NCBI GenBank assembly: GCA_001786745.1
Contig: MFTF01000011.1
Location: forward strand, 1-32,054
Direction: 5' to 3'
DNA: 32,054 nt
Source: Candidatus Nomurabacteria bacterium RIFCSPHIGHO2_01_FULL_36_23
GTDB lineage: Bacteria; Patescibacteriota; Minisyncoccia; Phycocordibacterales; UBA9973
A model generated the notes under the pieces. It saw only the letters and a list, made by a program, of their open reading frames with translations, was not told where the DNA came from and made no database searches. The stretch's first letter is position 1; the number at the start of each line of letters is the position of its first letter. Shown here in pieces: positions 16,926-25,836 of the stretch. Made by a program: the position numbers and the translations under genes.

Positions 16926-17459
16926 ATGAAACTATTAATTGGTTTGGGAAATCCCGGAAAAGAATATGAAAATACTAGGCATAATACCGGACGGATTATG
17001 ATTAGAATGATTGAAAAAAAATTAGACCAGAATAAAACTAATATAAAATTCATCACTCCTGATAATTTTATGAATAGTTCCGGAAAAGCCATAGCGCCTC
17101 TAATAAAAACAAAAAAGGACTTAAAAGATCTTGTGGTAATTTATGATGACATCGATTTACCGCTCGGGAAAATAAAAATTTCTTTCAACCGTTCTTCCGG
17201 CGGGCACAATGGTCTAAATTCTGTTATTAAGGCGCTCAAAAGCGAGGAATTTGTAAGGATTAGAGTGGGTATTTCTCCGGCTACTTCGAAGGGTATAGTT
17301 AAAAAACCAAAAGGGGAAAAAGCGGTAATAAATTTTATTTTAGGAGAATTAAAAAAATCAGAACTGGAGACACTAAAAAAACTTTCCAAAAAGGTAACCG
17401 AAGCGGTCGAAGTTATTTTTGCTGAAGGCAAAGACAAGGCAATGAGTTTATACAATTGA
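16926..17459 (+). CDS. pth: Peptidyl-tRNA hydrolase
   Basis: MKLLIGLGNPGKEYENTRHNTG, PDNFMNSSGKA, VIYDDIDLPLGKIKI, GGHNGLNSVIKAL, RIRVGI. Confidence 0.95.
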   Translation: MKLLIGLGNPGKEYENTRHNTGRIMIRMIEKKLDQNKTNIKFITPDNFMNSSGKAIAPLIKTKKDLKDLVVIYDDIDLPLGKIKISFNRSSGGHNGLNSVIKALKSEEFVRIRVGISPATSKGIVKKPKGEKAVINFILGELKKSELETLKKLSKKVTEAVEVIFAEGKDKAMSLYN

Positions 17460-17463
17460 TTTA

Positions 17464-20400
17464 TTAAATCTCCTTTACTGCTTCTATTATAATACTTTTT
17501 TCGCCGTTGCGCAAAGAAACTTTACCGGAAAAGGCAATGCATTTTTCGGCAACTAATATATCAATTGATTCTTTAAATATAGAAGGGAAAGCCACAGCTT
17601 CTATGGAATCGGTTAAATCCGCAATTCGCATAAAGGCCATTCTTTCATTATTTTTAGTAATTACCTGCCGGAGAGTTTCTATTATTCCAGCGATGGTTAT
17701 TTGCATGCCGTTGCCTATTTCTTTTTTTATTTTTTTGATGTTCATCTCTCGACTTTCTAGTTTTTCGCGAATGCGATCAAGCGGATGCCCGGAAATATAA
17801 AGTCCCAGCAATTCTTTTTCCCAAAGCAATTTTTCGGCTTGGGTTGCTTGGGGGCTATCTCGCAATTTGAATTCCGGAGCTTTCACCAAAGTTTGTTCAC
17901 CAAAAAGAGAATTTTGATTTTCACTTTGCTTTGACGATTCATGATTGTAAAGAAGCATGTCTTCTAGATTAAATAAAAGTATCCCACGTTCACCCAATTC
18001 GTCAAAACTGCCGGATTTAATTAATGCCTCCATGGATTTTTTATTTAAATTTTTATGTTTAATTCTGTCTAAAAAGTCGGTCATTGATTTAAATTTACCT
18101 CCGCCAGCTGGCGGATTTTTTCGCTCTTTTATTATACTATCGGCAATATCGGTTCCAAGGTTTTTAATAGTATAGAATCCAAATCTTATTTTTTCACTAA
18201 TGTTTTTTTCTTGATCTCTAATGACCGTGAATCCGCCATAACTCTCATTTATATTTGGAGGCAAAACCGGAATTTTCATTTTTTTGCATTCATTGATTAT
18301 TTCTGAGATTTTTTCTACATCGCCTGATTCAGCAGTGAGTATCGCGGTCATGTATTCCACGGGATAATGCGCTTTCATATAAGCCGTTTGATAAGCGACT
18401 CTGCCATAGGAAGCCGCATGCGCCTTATTAAAACCATAAGCCTGAAATGGTTCAAAAAGTTTCCAGAGTTTTTCAGCAAACTCGGGAGTTTGCCCATTTG
18501 ATATGATACCCTTGGTAAATTTTTCATACTGCGCGGCCATTTCTTTGGGAATCTTTTTTCCAACGGCCTTGCGAAATTTATCCGCTTCTTCCCAATTGTA
18601 GCCGGCAAGCTCTATGGCGCAAAACAGCAGATCGTCCTGATAAACGATAAGCCCGTAAGATTCGCCTAAAAATTTTTTCATTCGCGGATCCAGATATTTT
18701 ACAAGATTTGGATTATGTTTGCGCTTAATATATTCTGGAATTATTTCCATCGGTCCCGGTCTATAAAGGGCGACCATTGCGTTGATATCATGGATTGATG
18801 TCGGTTTTAGCTCTTTTAAATATCTTGTCATTCCGCTTCCATTTAATTGAAAAAGTCCTTCTGTTTGGCCATGAGCCAAAAGTGAAAAGGTTTTTTTATC
18901 ATCAAGCGGAATATGTTCTATGTCTATATTTATATTATAAAATTTTTTAACTAAATTTATGGCGTCTGCCAAAATTGCCAAGTTTCTAATTCCCAAAAAA
19001 TCAAACTTCAAAAGTCCGGCTTCTTCAGCGCTATACATATCGTACTGGGTAATTATTTTTCCGCCCTTCGGGTCAAATTGAGTAGGCATATAATCTGAAA
19101 TTGGCCCAGGAGCAATAACGACTCCGGCAGCATGCACGGAAATGTGCCTAACGCACCCCTCTAATTTTTTTGCCAAGTCAATTATTTCTCTAGTGTCTTT
19201 TTCATCTTTATAGCTATCTCTTAATTCAGGCACTATCTCCATGGCATGGTCTATGGTCATTGGCATACCCTGCGAACCCATGGGAATCATTTTAGAAATT
19301 CTATCACCGATGGTATAAGGATAAGCGAGAGCGCGAGAGACATCGCGTACGGCGCCTCGGGCCATCATTGTGCCGAAAGTTCCAATCTGCGCCACTCTGT
19401 CTTCGCCGTATTTTTTCTTGGCATACTCAATCATCTCATCTCGTCTGTTGTCAGCGAAATCCATATCAATATCCGGAGCTGAAGGACGGAAAGGATTTAA
19501 AAATCTTTCAAATGGAAGTTTATATTCTATGGGGTTTATATTGGTAATGCCCAAAAGGTAAGTAACCATTGATCCCGCAACTGAACCTCTGATAGCAGTT
19601 AGAATTCCATTATCTTCGGCATAACGCAAGAGATCTTCAACTACCAAAAAATAAGGCGAATATCCTTTATCAAAAATAATTTTCAGTTCATATTCTACTC
19701 GCTCTTTAATTACCTTCGTTTCCTTTATGCCAAGAGTTTTAAATCCAGCATAACAAAGCTCGCGCAATTTTTGATCAAAAGTTTTGTCACCTTCAATTTT
19801 AAAATCAGGAAAAACCCAACGACCCAACTCAAGCGCGAGATTGCACATATTGGCTACTTTTAAAGTGTTGGCGACTGCCTCTGGGATATCTTTAAAAAGT
19901 TCAATAGCTTTTTCCTCGCTAATGAAAGAGTAATCATCCTCGCCAAAAGAAAATTTATTTTCATCTTTTATATCTGAGTTTGTCTGAATGGAAAGTAATG
20001 TATCGTGCGCCTTGTTGTCATCCTCGCAAGGATAATGCGAGTCAATAGTAGCAACCAATGGAATATCAAATTTTTTGCCAAGTTTTATAATATCTTCACG
20101 GACTTTCTCATCGCCCGATATCTTGGAATGTTTTTGAATTTCCAGAAAATAATTTTCTTTGCCAAAAATTTCCTGATGCTCTTTAATTATTTTTTCCGCT
20201 TTTTCTTCATCTTTATTTGCGAGCGCGCGAGCCAATTCTCCACCAAGGCATCCGGAAAGAACTATTATTCCGTCAGAATACTTTCGCAATATTTCTTTAT
20301 CCATTCTAGGTTTGTAATAATATCCTTCTAAGTTCGCAATAGTTACAAGTTTTATTAAATTTTTATAACCTTGTAAATTCTTCGCCAACAGTGTCAAATG

Positions 20401-20670
20401 ATATCTTTTATTATCTATACCGGGGTCTTTATCTTTTCTTCCGCGATTTGCCACATATGCTTCTACTCCAACGATAGGTTTAATACCTTCTTTTTTTGCC
20501 AGTTTATAGAATTCAATCGCGCCATACATATTGCCATGATCGGTCAGAGCCATCGCCGGCATTTTAAATTTCTTTGTAAGCTCTATCAAATCCTCAAGCT
20601 TAGAAAGCCCATCTAGAAGGGAGTAGTGTGAATGGGTATGAAGGTGTATAAAAGTCGGCTCTTTTTCCAT
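17464..20670 (-). CDS. dnaE: DNA polymerase III subunit alpha
   Basis: FIHLHTHSHYSLLDGLSKLEDL PHP start, PDIDMDFADNRRDEMIEYAKKKYGEDRVAQIGTFGTM, LYRPGPMEIIPEYIKRK, YGFNKAHAASYG. Confidence 0.98.
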   Translation of the reverse strand: MEKEPTFIHLHTHSHYSLLDGLSKLEDLIELTKKFKMPAMALTDHGNMYGAIEFYKLAKKEGIKPIVGVEAYVANRGRKDKDPGIDNKRYHLTLLAKNLQGYKNLIKLVTIANLEGYYYKPRMDKEILRKYSDGIIVLSGCLGGELARALANKDEEKAEKIIKEHQEIFGKENYFLEIQKHSKISGDEKVREDIIKLGKKFDIPLVATIDSHYPCEDDNKAHDTLLSIQTNSDIKDENKFSFGEDDYSFISEEKAIELFKDIPEAVANTLKVANMCNLALELGRWVFPDFKIEGDKTFDQKLRELCYAGFKTLGIKETKVIKERVEYELKIIFDKGYSPYFLVVEDLLRYAEDNGILTAIRGSVAGSMVTYLLGITNINPIEYKLPFERFLNPFRPSAPDIDMDFADNRRDEMIEYAKKKYGEDRVAQIGTFGTMMARGAVRDVSRALAYPYTIGDRISKMIPMGSQGMPMTIDHAMEIVPELRDSYKDEKDTREIIDLAKKLEGCVRHISVHAAGVVIAPGPISDYMPTQFDPKGGKIITQYDMYSAEEAGLLKFDFLGIRNLAILADAINLVKKFYNINIDIEHIPLDDKKTFSLLAHGQTEGLFQLNGSGMTRYLKELKPTSIHDINAMVALYRPGPMEIIPEYIKRKHNPNLVKYLDPRMKKFLGESYGLIVYQDDLLFCAIELAGYNWEEADKFRKAVGKKIPKEMAAQYEKFTKGIISNGQTPEFAEKLWKLFEPFQAYGFNKAHAASYGRVAYQTAYMKAHYPVEYMTAILTAESGDVEKISEIINECKKMKIPVLPPNINESYGGFTVIRDQEKNISEKIRFGFYTIKNLGTDIADSIIKERKNPPAGGGKFKSMTDFLDRIKHKNLNKKSMEALIKSGSFDELGERGILLFNLEDMLLYNHESSKQSENQNSLFGEQTLVKAPEFKLRDSPQATQAEKLLWEKELLGLYISGHPLDRIREKLESREMNIKKIKKEIGNGMQITIAGIIETLRQVITKNNERMAFMRIADLTDSIEAVAFPSIFKESIDILVAEKCIAFSGKVSLRNGEKSIIIEAVKEI
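18100..18115. repeat. 16-bp perfect palindrome TCCGCCAGCTGGCGGA inside dnaE
   Basis: Identical to 27416-27431; encodes NPPAGGG. Confidence 0.9.
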
Positions 20671-20718
20671 TTTTATGATTATACACTTTTTGTTTATTTT
20701 TGGTATAATGATTAGGTT

Positions 20719-21720
20719 ATGAATTTAACAAGTACAGCCTTAAAAATATCTCCTCAAAAGAAAAAAGTTTTTTTTGATTTAGTAAGATTGTTTCCCTTAG
20801 CTTCTTCTTTTGTGGAGAGAAAAAATTTATTTCTAAATAAATTAAAAAGCTCAACTGGTAAAAATAAATATAAACGCTATTTAGGAGCTCCTATTAGATA
20901 TGCTGGAGGAAAAAGTCTTGCCACTGGTTTAATAGTTGAACTGATTCCGGAAGATGTTCAGCGAGTAATTTCTCCATTCATAGGAGGAGGCTCGGTTGAA
21001 GTTGCAATCGCCAGGGAATTAAAATTACCAGTCATTGGGTATGATATTTTTGACATATTGGTGAAATATTGGCAAGTACAGTTAAAAAATCCTCAAGAAC
21101 TTTACAAAAAACTCAGTAATTTAAAGCCAGATGCAAAAACTTTTAAGAAAATAAAAAATGAACTTAAAAAACACTGGAAAAAAGAAAAAGAATTGAACGA
21201 TTTGAATTTAGCCACTCATTATTATTTTAATCATAATACCTCTTATGGTCCAGGGTTTTTGAGTTGGCCGTCTTCCGTTTATATGCAAGATAAAAAATAT
21301 ATTTCAATGTTGGAAAAAGTTAAAAATTTTAAAGTTTCCAATTTAGATGTCCATTGTGATACTTTTGAAAATGTAATTCCAAAATATCAAGATGATTTTT
21401 TTTACTGCGATCCGCCGTATTTTTTAGAGGGCGATAGTAAGATGTTCAAGGGAATATATCCGCAAAGAAATTTTCCAATTCATCATAACAATTTTAATCA
21501 TGAAAAATTAAGAGATTTATTACTAAAACATAAAGGACGGTTTATATTATCTTACAATGATTGCTCAACTATTAGAGAATGGTATAAAGATTTTATGTTT
21601 ATTGATGTTTCTTGGCAATATACCATGGGTCAAGGCGAGACGAGAATTGGATTAAATAGAAAAAATGGTAACATGAGTCATGTTAAGAAATCCCACGAGG
21701 TTTTGATAGTAAAATTATGA
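20719..21720 (+). CDS. D12-class DNA N6-adenine methyltransferase
   Basis: APIRYAGGKSLATGLIVELIP, FIGGGSVEVAIAREL and FFYCDPPYF motifs. Confidence 0.92.
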   Translation: MNLTSTALKISPQKKKVFFDLVRLFPLASSFVERKNLFLNKLKSSTGKNKYKRYLGAPIRYAGGKSLATGLIVELIPEDVQRVISPFIGGGSVEVAIARELKLPVIGYDIFDILVKYWQVQLKNPQELYKKLSNLKPDAKTFKKIKNELKKHWKKEKELNDLNLATHYYFNHNTSYGPGFLSWPSSVYMQDKKYISMLEKVKNFKVSNLDVHCDTFENVIPKYQDDFFYCDPPYFLEGDSKMFKGIYPQRNFPIHHNNFNHEKLRDLLLKHKGRFILSYNDCSTIREWYKDFMFIDVSWQYTMGQGETRIGLNRKNGNMSHVKKSHEVLIVKL

Positions 21721-22487
21721 AAAAAAGAAAGGCAATGACAACTGAAAAAGCAAGATTTGTTAGAGCAGAAGGGCACAAAGACGCTCTAGAATTTGCTTTA
21801 TCTATAGGCTTAAAAAGTGATTATAAGAACGATTCACAAGCAAAAAAAGACGTCATAGATTTATCTGGAGACGCTTATTCAGTTAAAAGCGGAAATAAAA
21901 GATGGCAAATATTTTTATATCATAAAAGCAGATTTGAAACAGATGACGCTTTTCAATCCATGAATGGTATAGGTCAAATATTAATTAAATGCATAGAGCT
22001 TTATCCTGAAAATTTTGAAGATTATCAAAAAAATAAAAAATTCTATAAAGAGAAATTAAGATTTTTAATGAAAGAACTTCTTAAAAAATTTCAAGAAAAA
22101 AGACGTGTTAAAACTTTTTTGGGAAAATCTATATTTAATGGAGGAGAAGTTAATTATTGGGCGGTTAAACACAATAATATTTTTCATGTTTTTTCTTATA
22201 AAGATGTAATTGATACTTTTGCCGATAATTTAATGGTTGCTAATTCTAAAGCGAGAAGTAAAAAAGAAACTTCGGAACAAAAAGTATTATTTAAATATAA
22301 AGGTAATAATTTAGGCGAATTGGAAATGAGGAATAGTGGCCCCAATCACTATAAAGAAGTCTTATTTGTGATGAATAAATTAAAAGTATTAGATTTGCTT
22401 TTTGATAAAATTCCAATGAAAAAGAAATTAAACAATAAGGTCTTATTATACGGGGAATCGAAAAAGAAAATAGGTCGTTGGGATTAA
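21717..22487 (+). CDS. Probable type II restriction endonuclease partner of the upstream methylase
   Basis: 4-nt ATGA overlap with the methylase; KKDVIDLSGDAYSVKSGNKRWQIFLYHKSRF resembles a nuclease core (D...SVKSG). Confidence 0.65.
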   Translation: MKKRKAMTTEKARFVRAEGHKDALEFALSIGLKSDYKNDSQAKKDVIDLSGDAYSVKSGNKRWQIFLYHKSRFETDDAFQSMNGIGQILIKCIELYPENFEDYQKNKKFYKEKLRFLMKELLKKFQEKRRVKTFLGKSIFNGGEVNYWAVKHNNIFHVFSYKDVIDTFADNLMVANSKARSKKETSEQKVLFKYKGNNLGELEMRNSGPNHYKEVLFVMNKLKVLDLLFDKIPMKKKLNNKVLLYGESKKKIGRWD

Positions 22488-22504
22488 TATAATAATTTAT
22501 TTCC

Positions 22505-23563
22505 ATGAAAACAATTAAAGTTGGCATTAATGGTTTCGGCAGAATTGGCAGAGCATTTTTGAAGATTGCCTGGGAAAGACCAGAGATTGAAATCGTAGCA
22601 GTGAATGATTTAGGCGATATTGCCAATATGGCTTACTTGCTGAAATACGATACAGTTTATAGAGAATGGAAGCATCCCATTAGAGCCGAAGTCTCTAACG
22701 GGACAGGTGATAATTATATTATTATTAATGATAAGAAAGTAAAAGTTTTGAGAGAATTAGATCCGGCTAATCTTCCCTGGAAGGATTTGGGTGTTGATGT
22801 AGTAGTAGAATCAACGGGGCTATTTACTTCATACGATAAAGCGAGCGTACATATTAAAGCAGGAGCGAAAAAAGTTGTAATTACTGCTCCCGCCAAGGAA
22901 GAGGCGGGCAAGCCCGTTTCAGAAGAAATTCAAGGTGAAACTATTCTATTGGGCGTAAATGAAGAAAAATTCGGCGCTTGCGATATTACATCCAACGCAT
23001 CTTGCACGACAAATGCGGCATCACCCCTAATTGCTATTTTAGATGAGAGTTTGGGTATTGAAAAAGCAATATTAAATACTGTGCATGGTTATACCGCTAG
23101 TCAGTCACTAGTGGATGGACCAAATAAAAAAGATTTTCGGGAAGGTCGCGCGGCGGCGCAGAATATTGTGCCGTCTTCAACTGGCGCGGCTATCGCGGTG
23201 ACAAAAGCGTTTACCAAACTCACTGGTCTCTTTGATGGCATTTCTATCCGTGTGCCGGTACTGGCTGGATCAATAGTTGATATTACTTTTATTTCCAAAA
23301 AGAATACTTCTAAAGAAGAAGTAAATGATATTTTTAAAAAAGCGGCAAAAGACAAAAGATGGGAAGGCATTTTTAGCACGACAGAAGAAGATCTTGTTTC
23401 GTCTGATATTTTAGGAAGTCGTTATGGATCTATCGCTGATTTAAAAATGACGCGAGTGATCGGAGGGAATTTAGTGAAAGTGATGGGTTGGTATGATAAT
23501 GAAATGGGGTATGCATATACATTGGTCGATCATGTTATCAAAACTGGAAAAACTATTAAATAG
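22505..23563 (+). CDS. gap: Glyceraldehyde-3-phosphate dehydrogenase
   Basis: VGINGFGRIGRAFLKIA, SNASCTTNAASPLIAIL, WYDNEMGYAYTLVDHV. Confidence 0.98.
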   Translation: MKTIKVGINGFGRIGRAFLKIAWERPEIEIVAVNDLGDIANMAYLLKYDTVYREWKHPIRAEVSNGTGDNYIIINDKKVKVLRELDPANLPWKDLGVDVVVESTGLFTSYDKASVHIKAGAKKVVITAPAKEEAGKPVSEEIQGETILLGVNEEKFGACDITSNASCTTNAASPLIAILDESLGIEKAILNTVHGYTASQSLVDGPNKKDFREGRAAAQNIVPSSTGAAIAVTKAFTKLTGLFDGISIRVPVLAGSIVDITFISKKNTSKEEVNDIFKKAAKDKRWEGIFSTTEEDLVSSDILGSRYGSIADLKMTRVIGGNLVKVMGWYDNEMGYAYTLVDHVIKTGKTIK

Positions 23564-23564
23564 T

Positions 23565-24044
23565 ATGAAAATTTTTATTGGCACAGATCATGCAGGCTAT
23601 GTGCTTAAAGAAAAACTCATGTCTTCTTTAAAAGCTCAGGGGTATGAGATTATAGATAAGGGCGCTTATGAGTATAACGAGGGAGACGACTATCCCGACT
23701 TTGTTGTTCCCGTTGCTCGTGAAGTTTACAAAGACCCCAATAATGTAAAAGGTATTATCCTTGGCGCCACTGGAGAAGGAGAGGCGATTACCGCAAATAA
23801 ATTTCCCCATATCAGAGCGGTTGCTTACTATGGTCAATCAAAATGCATAGTAGATGATGAAGCAGACATTATAGTCAGATCAAGACAGCACAATAACACA
23901 AATATTCTTTCTCTTGGCGCAAGGTATTTAACGGAAGAAACAATGATGAAAGCCGTTGATTTATGGTTAAATACTCCCTTTAGCGAAGGTGAAAGACATA
24001 TTCGTCGTTTAGGGAAAATTGATCAAATAAGGATTAATGACTGA
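23565..24044 (+). CDS. rpiB: RpiB/LacAB-type sugar-phosphate isomerase (ribose-5-phosphate isomerase B-like)
   Basis: MKIFIGTDHAGYVLKEKL, DYPDFVVPVAREV, GEGEAITANKFPHIRAVAYYG, HNNTNILSLGARYLT. ATG at 23565. Confidence 0.9.
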   Translation: MKIFIGTDHAGYVLKEKLMSSLKAQGYEIIDKGAYEYNEGDDYPDFVVPVAREVYKDPNNVKGIILGATGEGEAITANKFPHIRAVAYYGQSKCIVDDEADIIVRSRQHNNTNILSLGARYLTEETMMKAVDLWLNTPFSEGERHIRRLGKIDQIRIND

Positions 24045-24792
24045 AATAATTCCGGCTATTCTGCCGAAAAATTATGAAGATTTGAAAAATAAAATTGCCT
24101 TGGTGCGCGGAATTATTCCTATTGTTCAGATAGATATTTGTGATGGAGTTTTTGTGAAAACAGCCAGCTGGCCGTTTTCATCCCGAGCGGAGTCGAGGGA
24201 TAATGTCGAATTTTTAGATAATAATTTTGATGAACATTTTAAAAAAATTTTAAATGAAGAGGAAGGAATGCCGTTTTGGGAAGATGTTGATTTTGAACTT
24301 GATCTGATGGTTGCCAATGCAGTGGAGAATTTTGATATTTATGCTAAATTGGGTCCAAAAAGAATAATTTTTCATATTGAAGCCCTCGACCGTAGCCCTG
24401 TGGGCGAGGCAGTGGGTGGCTTGGAAGAATTTAAACATTTTTTAGAAGGGATTGATAATTATGTTCGCGATGTTGTTCAAATAGGTATTGCCGTAAATCC
24501 TGATATGCCCACTGAGCAAATTTTTCCTTTAGTTAATTCTATTGATTTTGTGCAAGTGATGGGAATAAAAAAAATCGGCTTGCAGGGAGAAGTTTTTTAT
24601 AAAAAGTGTTTTGATCAAATAAAAAAACTAAAAGAGAAATTTCCCGATGCGGTAATTTCCGTTGACGGGGGAGTGAATTTTGAAACGGCCCCCGCGCTTA
24701 TAAGCGCGGGGGCTGACCGTTTAGTTATCGGTTCGGCAATTTTCAACACGGATGATATAATTGGCGCAATAGAGAGGTTTAAAAATTTGTAA
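24037..24792 (+). CDS. rpe: Ribulose-phosphate 3-epimerase
   Basis: EIIPAILPKNYEDL, VQIDICDGVFV, DLMVANAVENF, VISVDGGVNFETAPALISAGADRLVIGSAIF. Contains three palindromic segments. Confidence 0.9.
   Translation: MTEIIPAILPKNYEDLKNKIALVRGIIPIVQIDICDGVFVKTASWPFSSRAESRDNVEFLDNNFDEHFKKILNEEEGMPFWEDVDFELDLMVANAVENFDIYAKLGPKRIIFHIEALDRSPVGEAVGGLEEFKHFLEGIDNYVRDVVQIGIAVNPDMPTEQIFPLVNSIDFVQVMGIKKIGLQGEVFYKKCFDQIKKLKEKFPDAVISVDGGVNFETAPALISAGADRLVIGSAIFNTDDIIGAIERFKNL
24180..24201. repeat. Palindromic element in rpe (ATCCCGAGCGGAGTCGAGGGAT)
   Basis: Minus strand ATCCCTCGACTCCGCTCGGGAT: interrupted inverted repeat; encodes SSRAESRDN. Confidence 0.65.
24386..24412. repeat. Palindromic element in rpe (CCCTCGACCGTAGCCCTGTGGGCGAGG)
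   Basis: CCTCG/CGAGG outer arms with inner GCCC-TGTG-GGC; encodes LDRSPVGEAVGG. Confidence 0.65.
24688..24713. repeat. 26-bp perfect palindrome GCCCCCGCGCTTATAAGCGCGGGGGC in rpe
   Basis: Exactly self-reverse-complementary; encodes APALISAGA. Confidence 0.95.
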
Positions 24793-24798
24793 AATAAA

Positions 24799-25110
24799 GT
24801 GAATAGAGTGAAATTTATAAAAAATGACACATATGATTTTATAAAATCTTTTGATGATAATTTAACAACTAAAATTTTCGGTTTATTAGAAATTCTTGAT
24901 CAGCTAGGAGTGTACCTTGGGTCACCAAAGTTAAAGAAAATAACTAAAAAAATCTACGAATTAAGAATTGTGGGGAAAATTTCAGTAAGAATTTTGTGTA
25001 CTTTCTTTGGGAATGAAATATACATACTGCATGCATTTATTAAAAAAAGTCAAAAAATACCACCCAAAGAACTAGAAAGGGCTATCCACAGGTTGAGGTA
25101 CTTGCGCTAA
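24799..25110 (+). CDS. HigB/RelE-like toxin (phage-derived Gp49-like family)
   Basis: VKFIKNDTYDFIKSFDDNLTTKIFGLLEILDQLGVYLGSPKLKKI...IYELRIVGKISVRILCTFFGNEIYILHAFIKKSQKIPPKELERA. Confidence 0.85.
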   Translation: MNRVKFIKNDTYDFIKSFDDNLTTKIFGLLEILDQLGVYLGSPKLKKITKKIYELRIVGKISVRILCTFFGNEIYILHAFIKKSQKIPPKELERAIHRLRYLR

Positions 25111-25142
25111 GATAGCATATATGATATTATACATAACATAAC

Positions 25143-25409
25143 ATGAAAACATTAGCGGATTTAAAAAGAGAATTATTTAAAAGACCAGGTGTAAGAAAAG
25201 CTTATGCTGAAATGCAACCAGAATTTCAAATTATTAGTAAGCTTGCTTTAGCTCGTGCAAAAAAGGGATTTTCTCAAAGAAATTTAGCTAGAAAAATTGG
25301 GATAACCCAATCTGCCCTTGCTCGTTTTGAATCCGGTAATACTAATCCGACTCTTTCATTTATCCAAAAAATAACAAGCGGTCTTGGTTTAAAATTATTA
25401 GTTAAATAA
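25143..25409 (+). CDS. XRE-type HTH antitoxin (HigA-like)
   Basis: LARAKKGFSQRNLARKIGITQSALARFESGNTNPTLSFIQKITSGLGLKL. Confidence 0.88.
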   Translation: MKTLADLKRELFKRPGVRKAYAEMQPEFQIISKLALARAKKGFSQRNLARKIGITQSALARFESGNTNPTLSFIQKITSGLGLKLLVK

Positions 25410-25420
25410 AAAATATTTTT

Positions 25421-25450
25421 AAGTCGTTAGGCAAAACCTAAGGACTTTTT
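25421..25450 (+). terminator. Terminator hairpin related to the CGTTAGG palindromic family
   Basis: AAGTCgTTAGG-CAAAA-CCTAAgGACTT followed by TTT. Confidence 0.75.
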
Positions 25451-25458
25451 GTAGTTTA

Positions 25459-25797
25459 CTAAGCAAAAGGATCAGAGGGGGATGCTACATATTTACACAT
25501 TATTTTATAGGCCTCATAAAAATCTTTAGTAAATGGTCTTATTGCTTCATCGAATCCTTTTGACATATCTCGATGTTTAACTTTTTCAAATAATAATGTT
25601 GCTAAAGTAGGATTTTCAGCAGCAAATTTTTTATAACATTCCCTTTTTCTATAGGTTTCACCAGTCCAACTGTCCACAAAAAATAAGCTAAAATTCATGT
25701 AACGCGGACCATTTTCCGGAGTATAGACACTAAATTCTTCAAAGCTTAGAGCTTCTGGTCCTTTTTCTGGTGGCGTCATTGGTGGTTGGGGATCCAT
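25459..25797 (-). CDS. Hypothetical protein
   Basis: 112 aa ORF, Pro-rich N-terminus, no family recognised. Confidence 0.5.
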   Translation of the reverse strand: MDPQPPMTPPEKGPEALSFEEFSVYTPENGPRYMNFSLFFVDSWTGETYRKRECYKKFAAENPTLATLLFEKVKHRDMSKGFDEAIRPFTKDFYEAYKIMCKYVASPSDPFA

Positions 25798-25836
25798 ATA
25801 TAGCCATTATAACATAATGGAGTTATAATTAAGGTA

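Noticed and set aside
22903-22914. Short dyad CGGGCAAGCCCG in gap
   Set aside because: Only 5-bp arms and a single copy; not distinguishable from chance, though it sits in a slightly unusual loop (EEAGKPVSEE).
20719-25409. Prophage or large integrated element spanning the R-M and TA genes
   Set aside because: Housekeeping genes (gap, rpiB, rpe) lie between them and no integrase, capsid, terminase or att-like repeats were seen.
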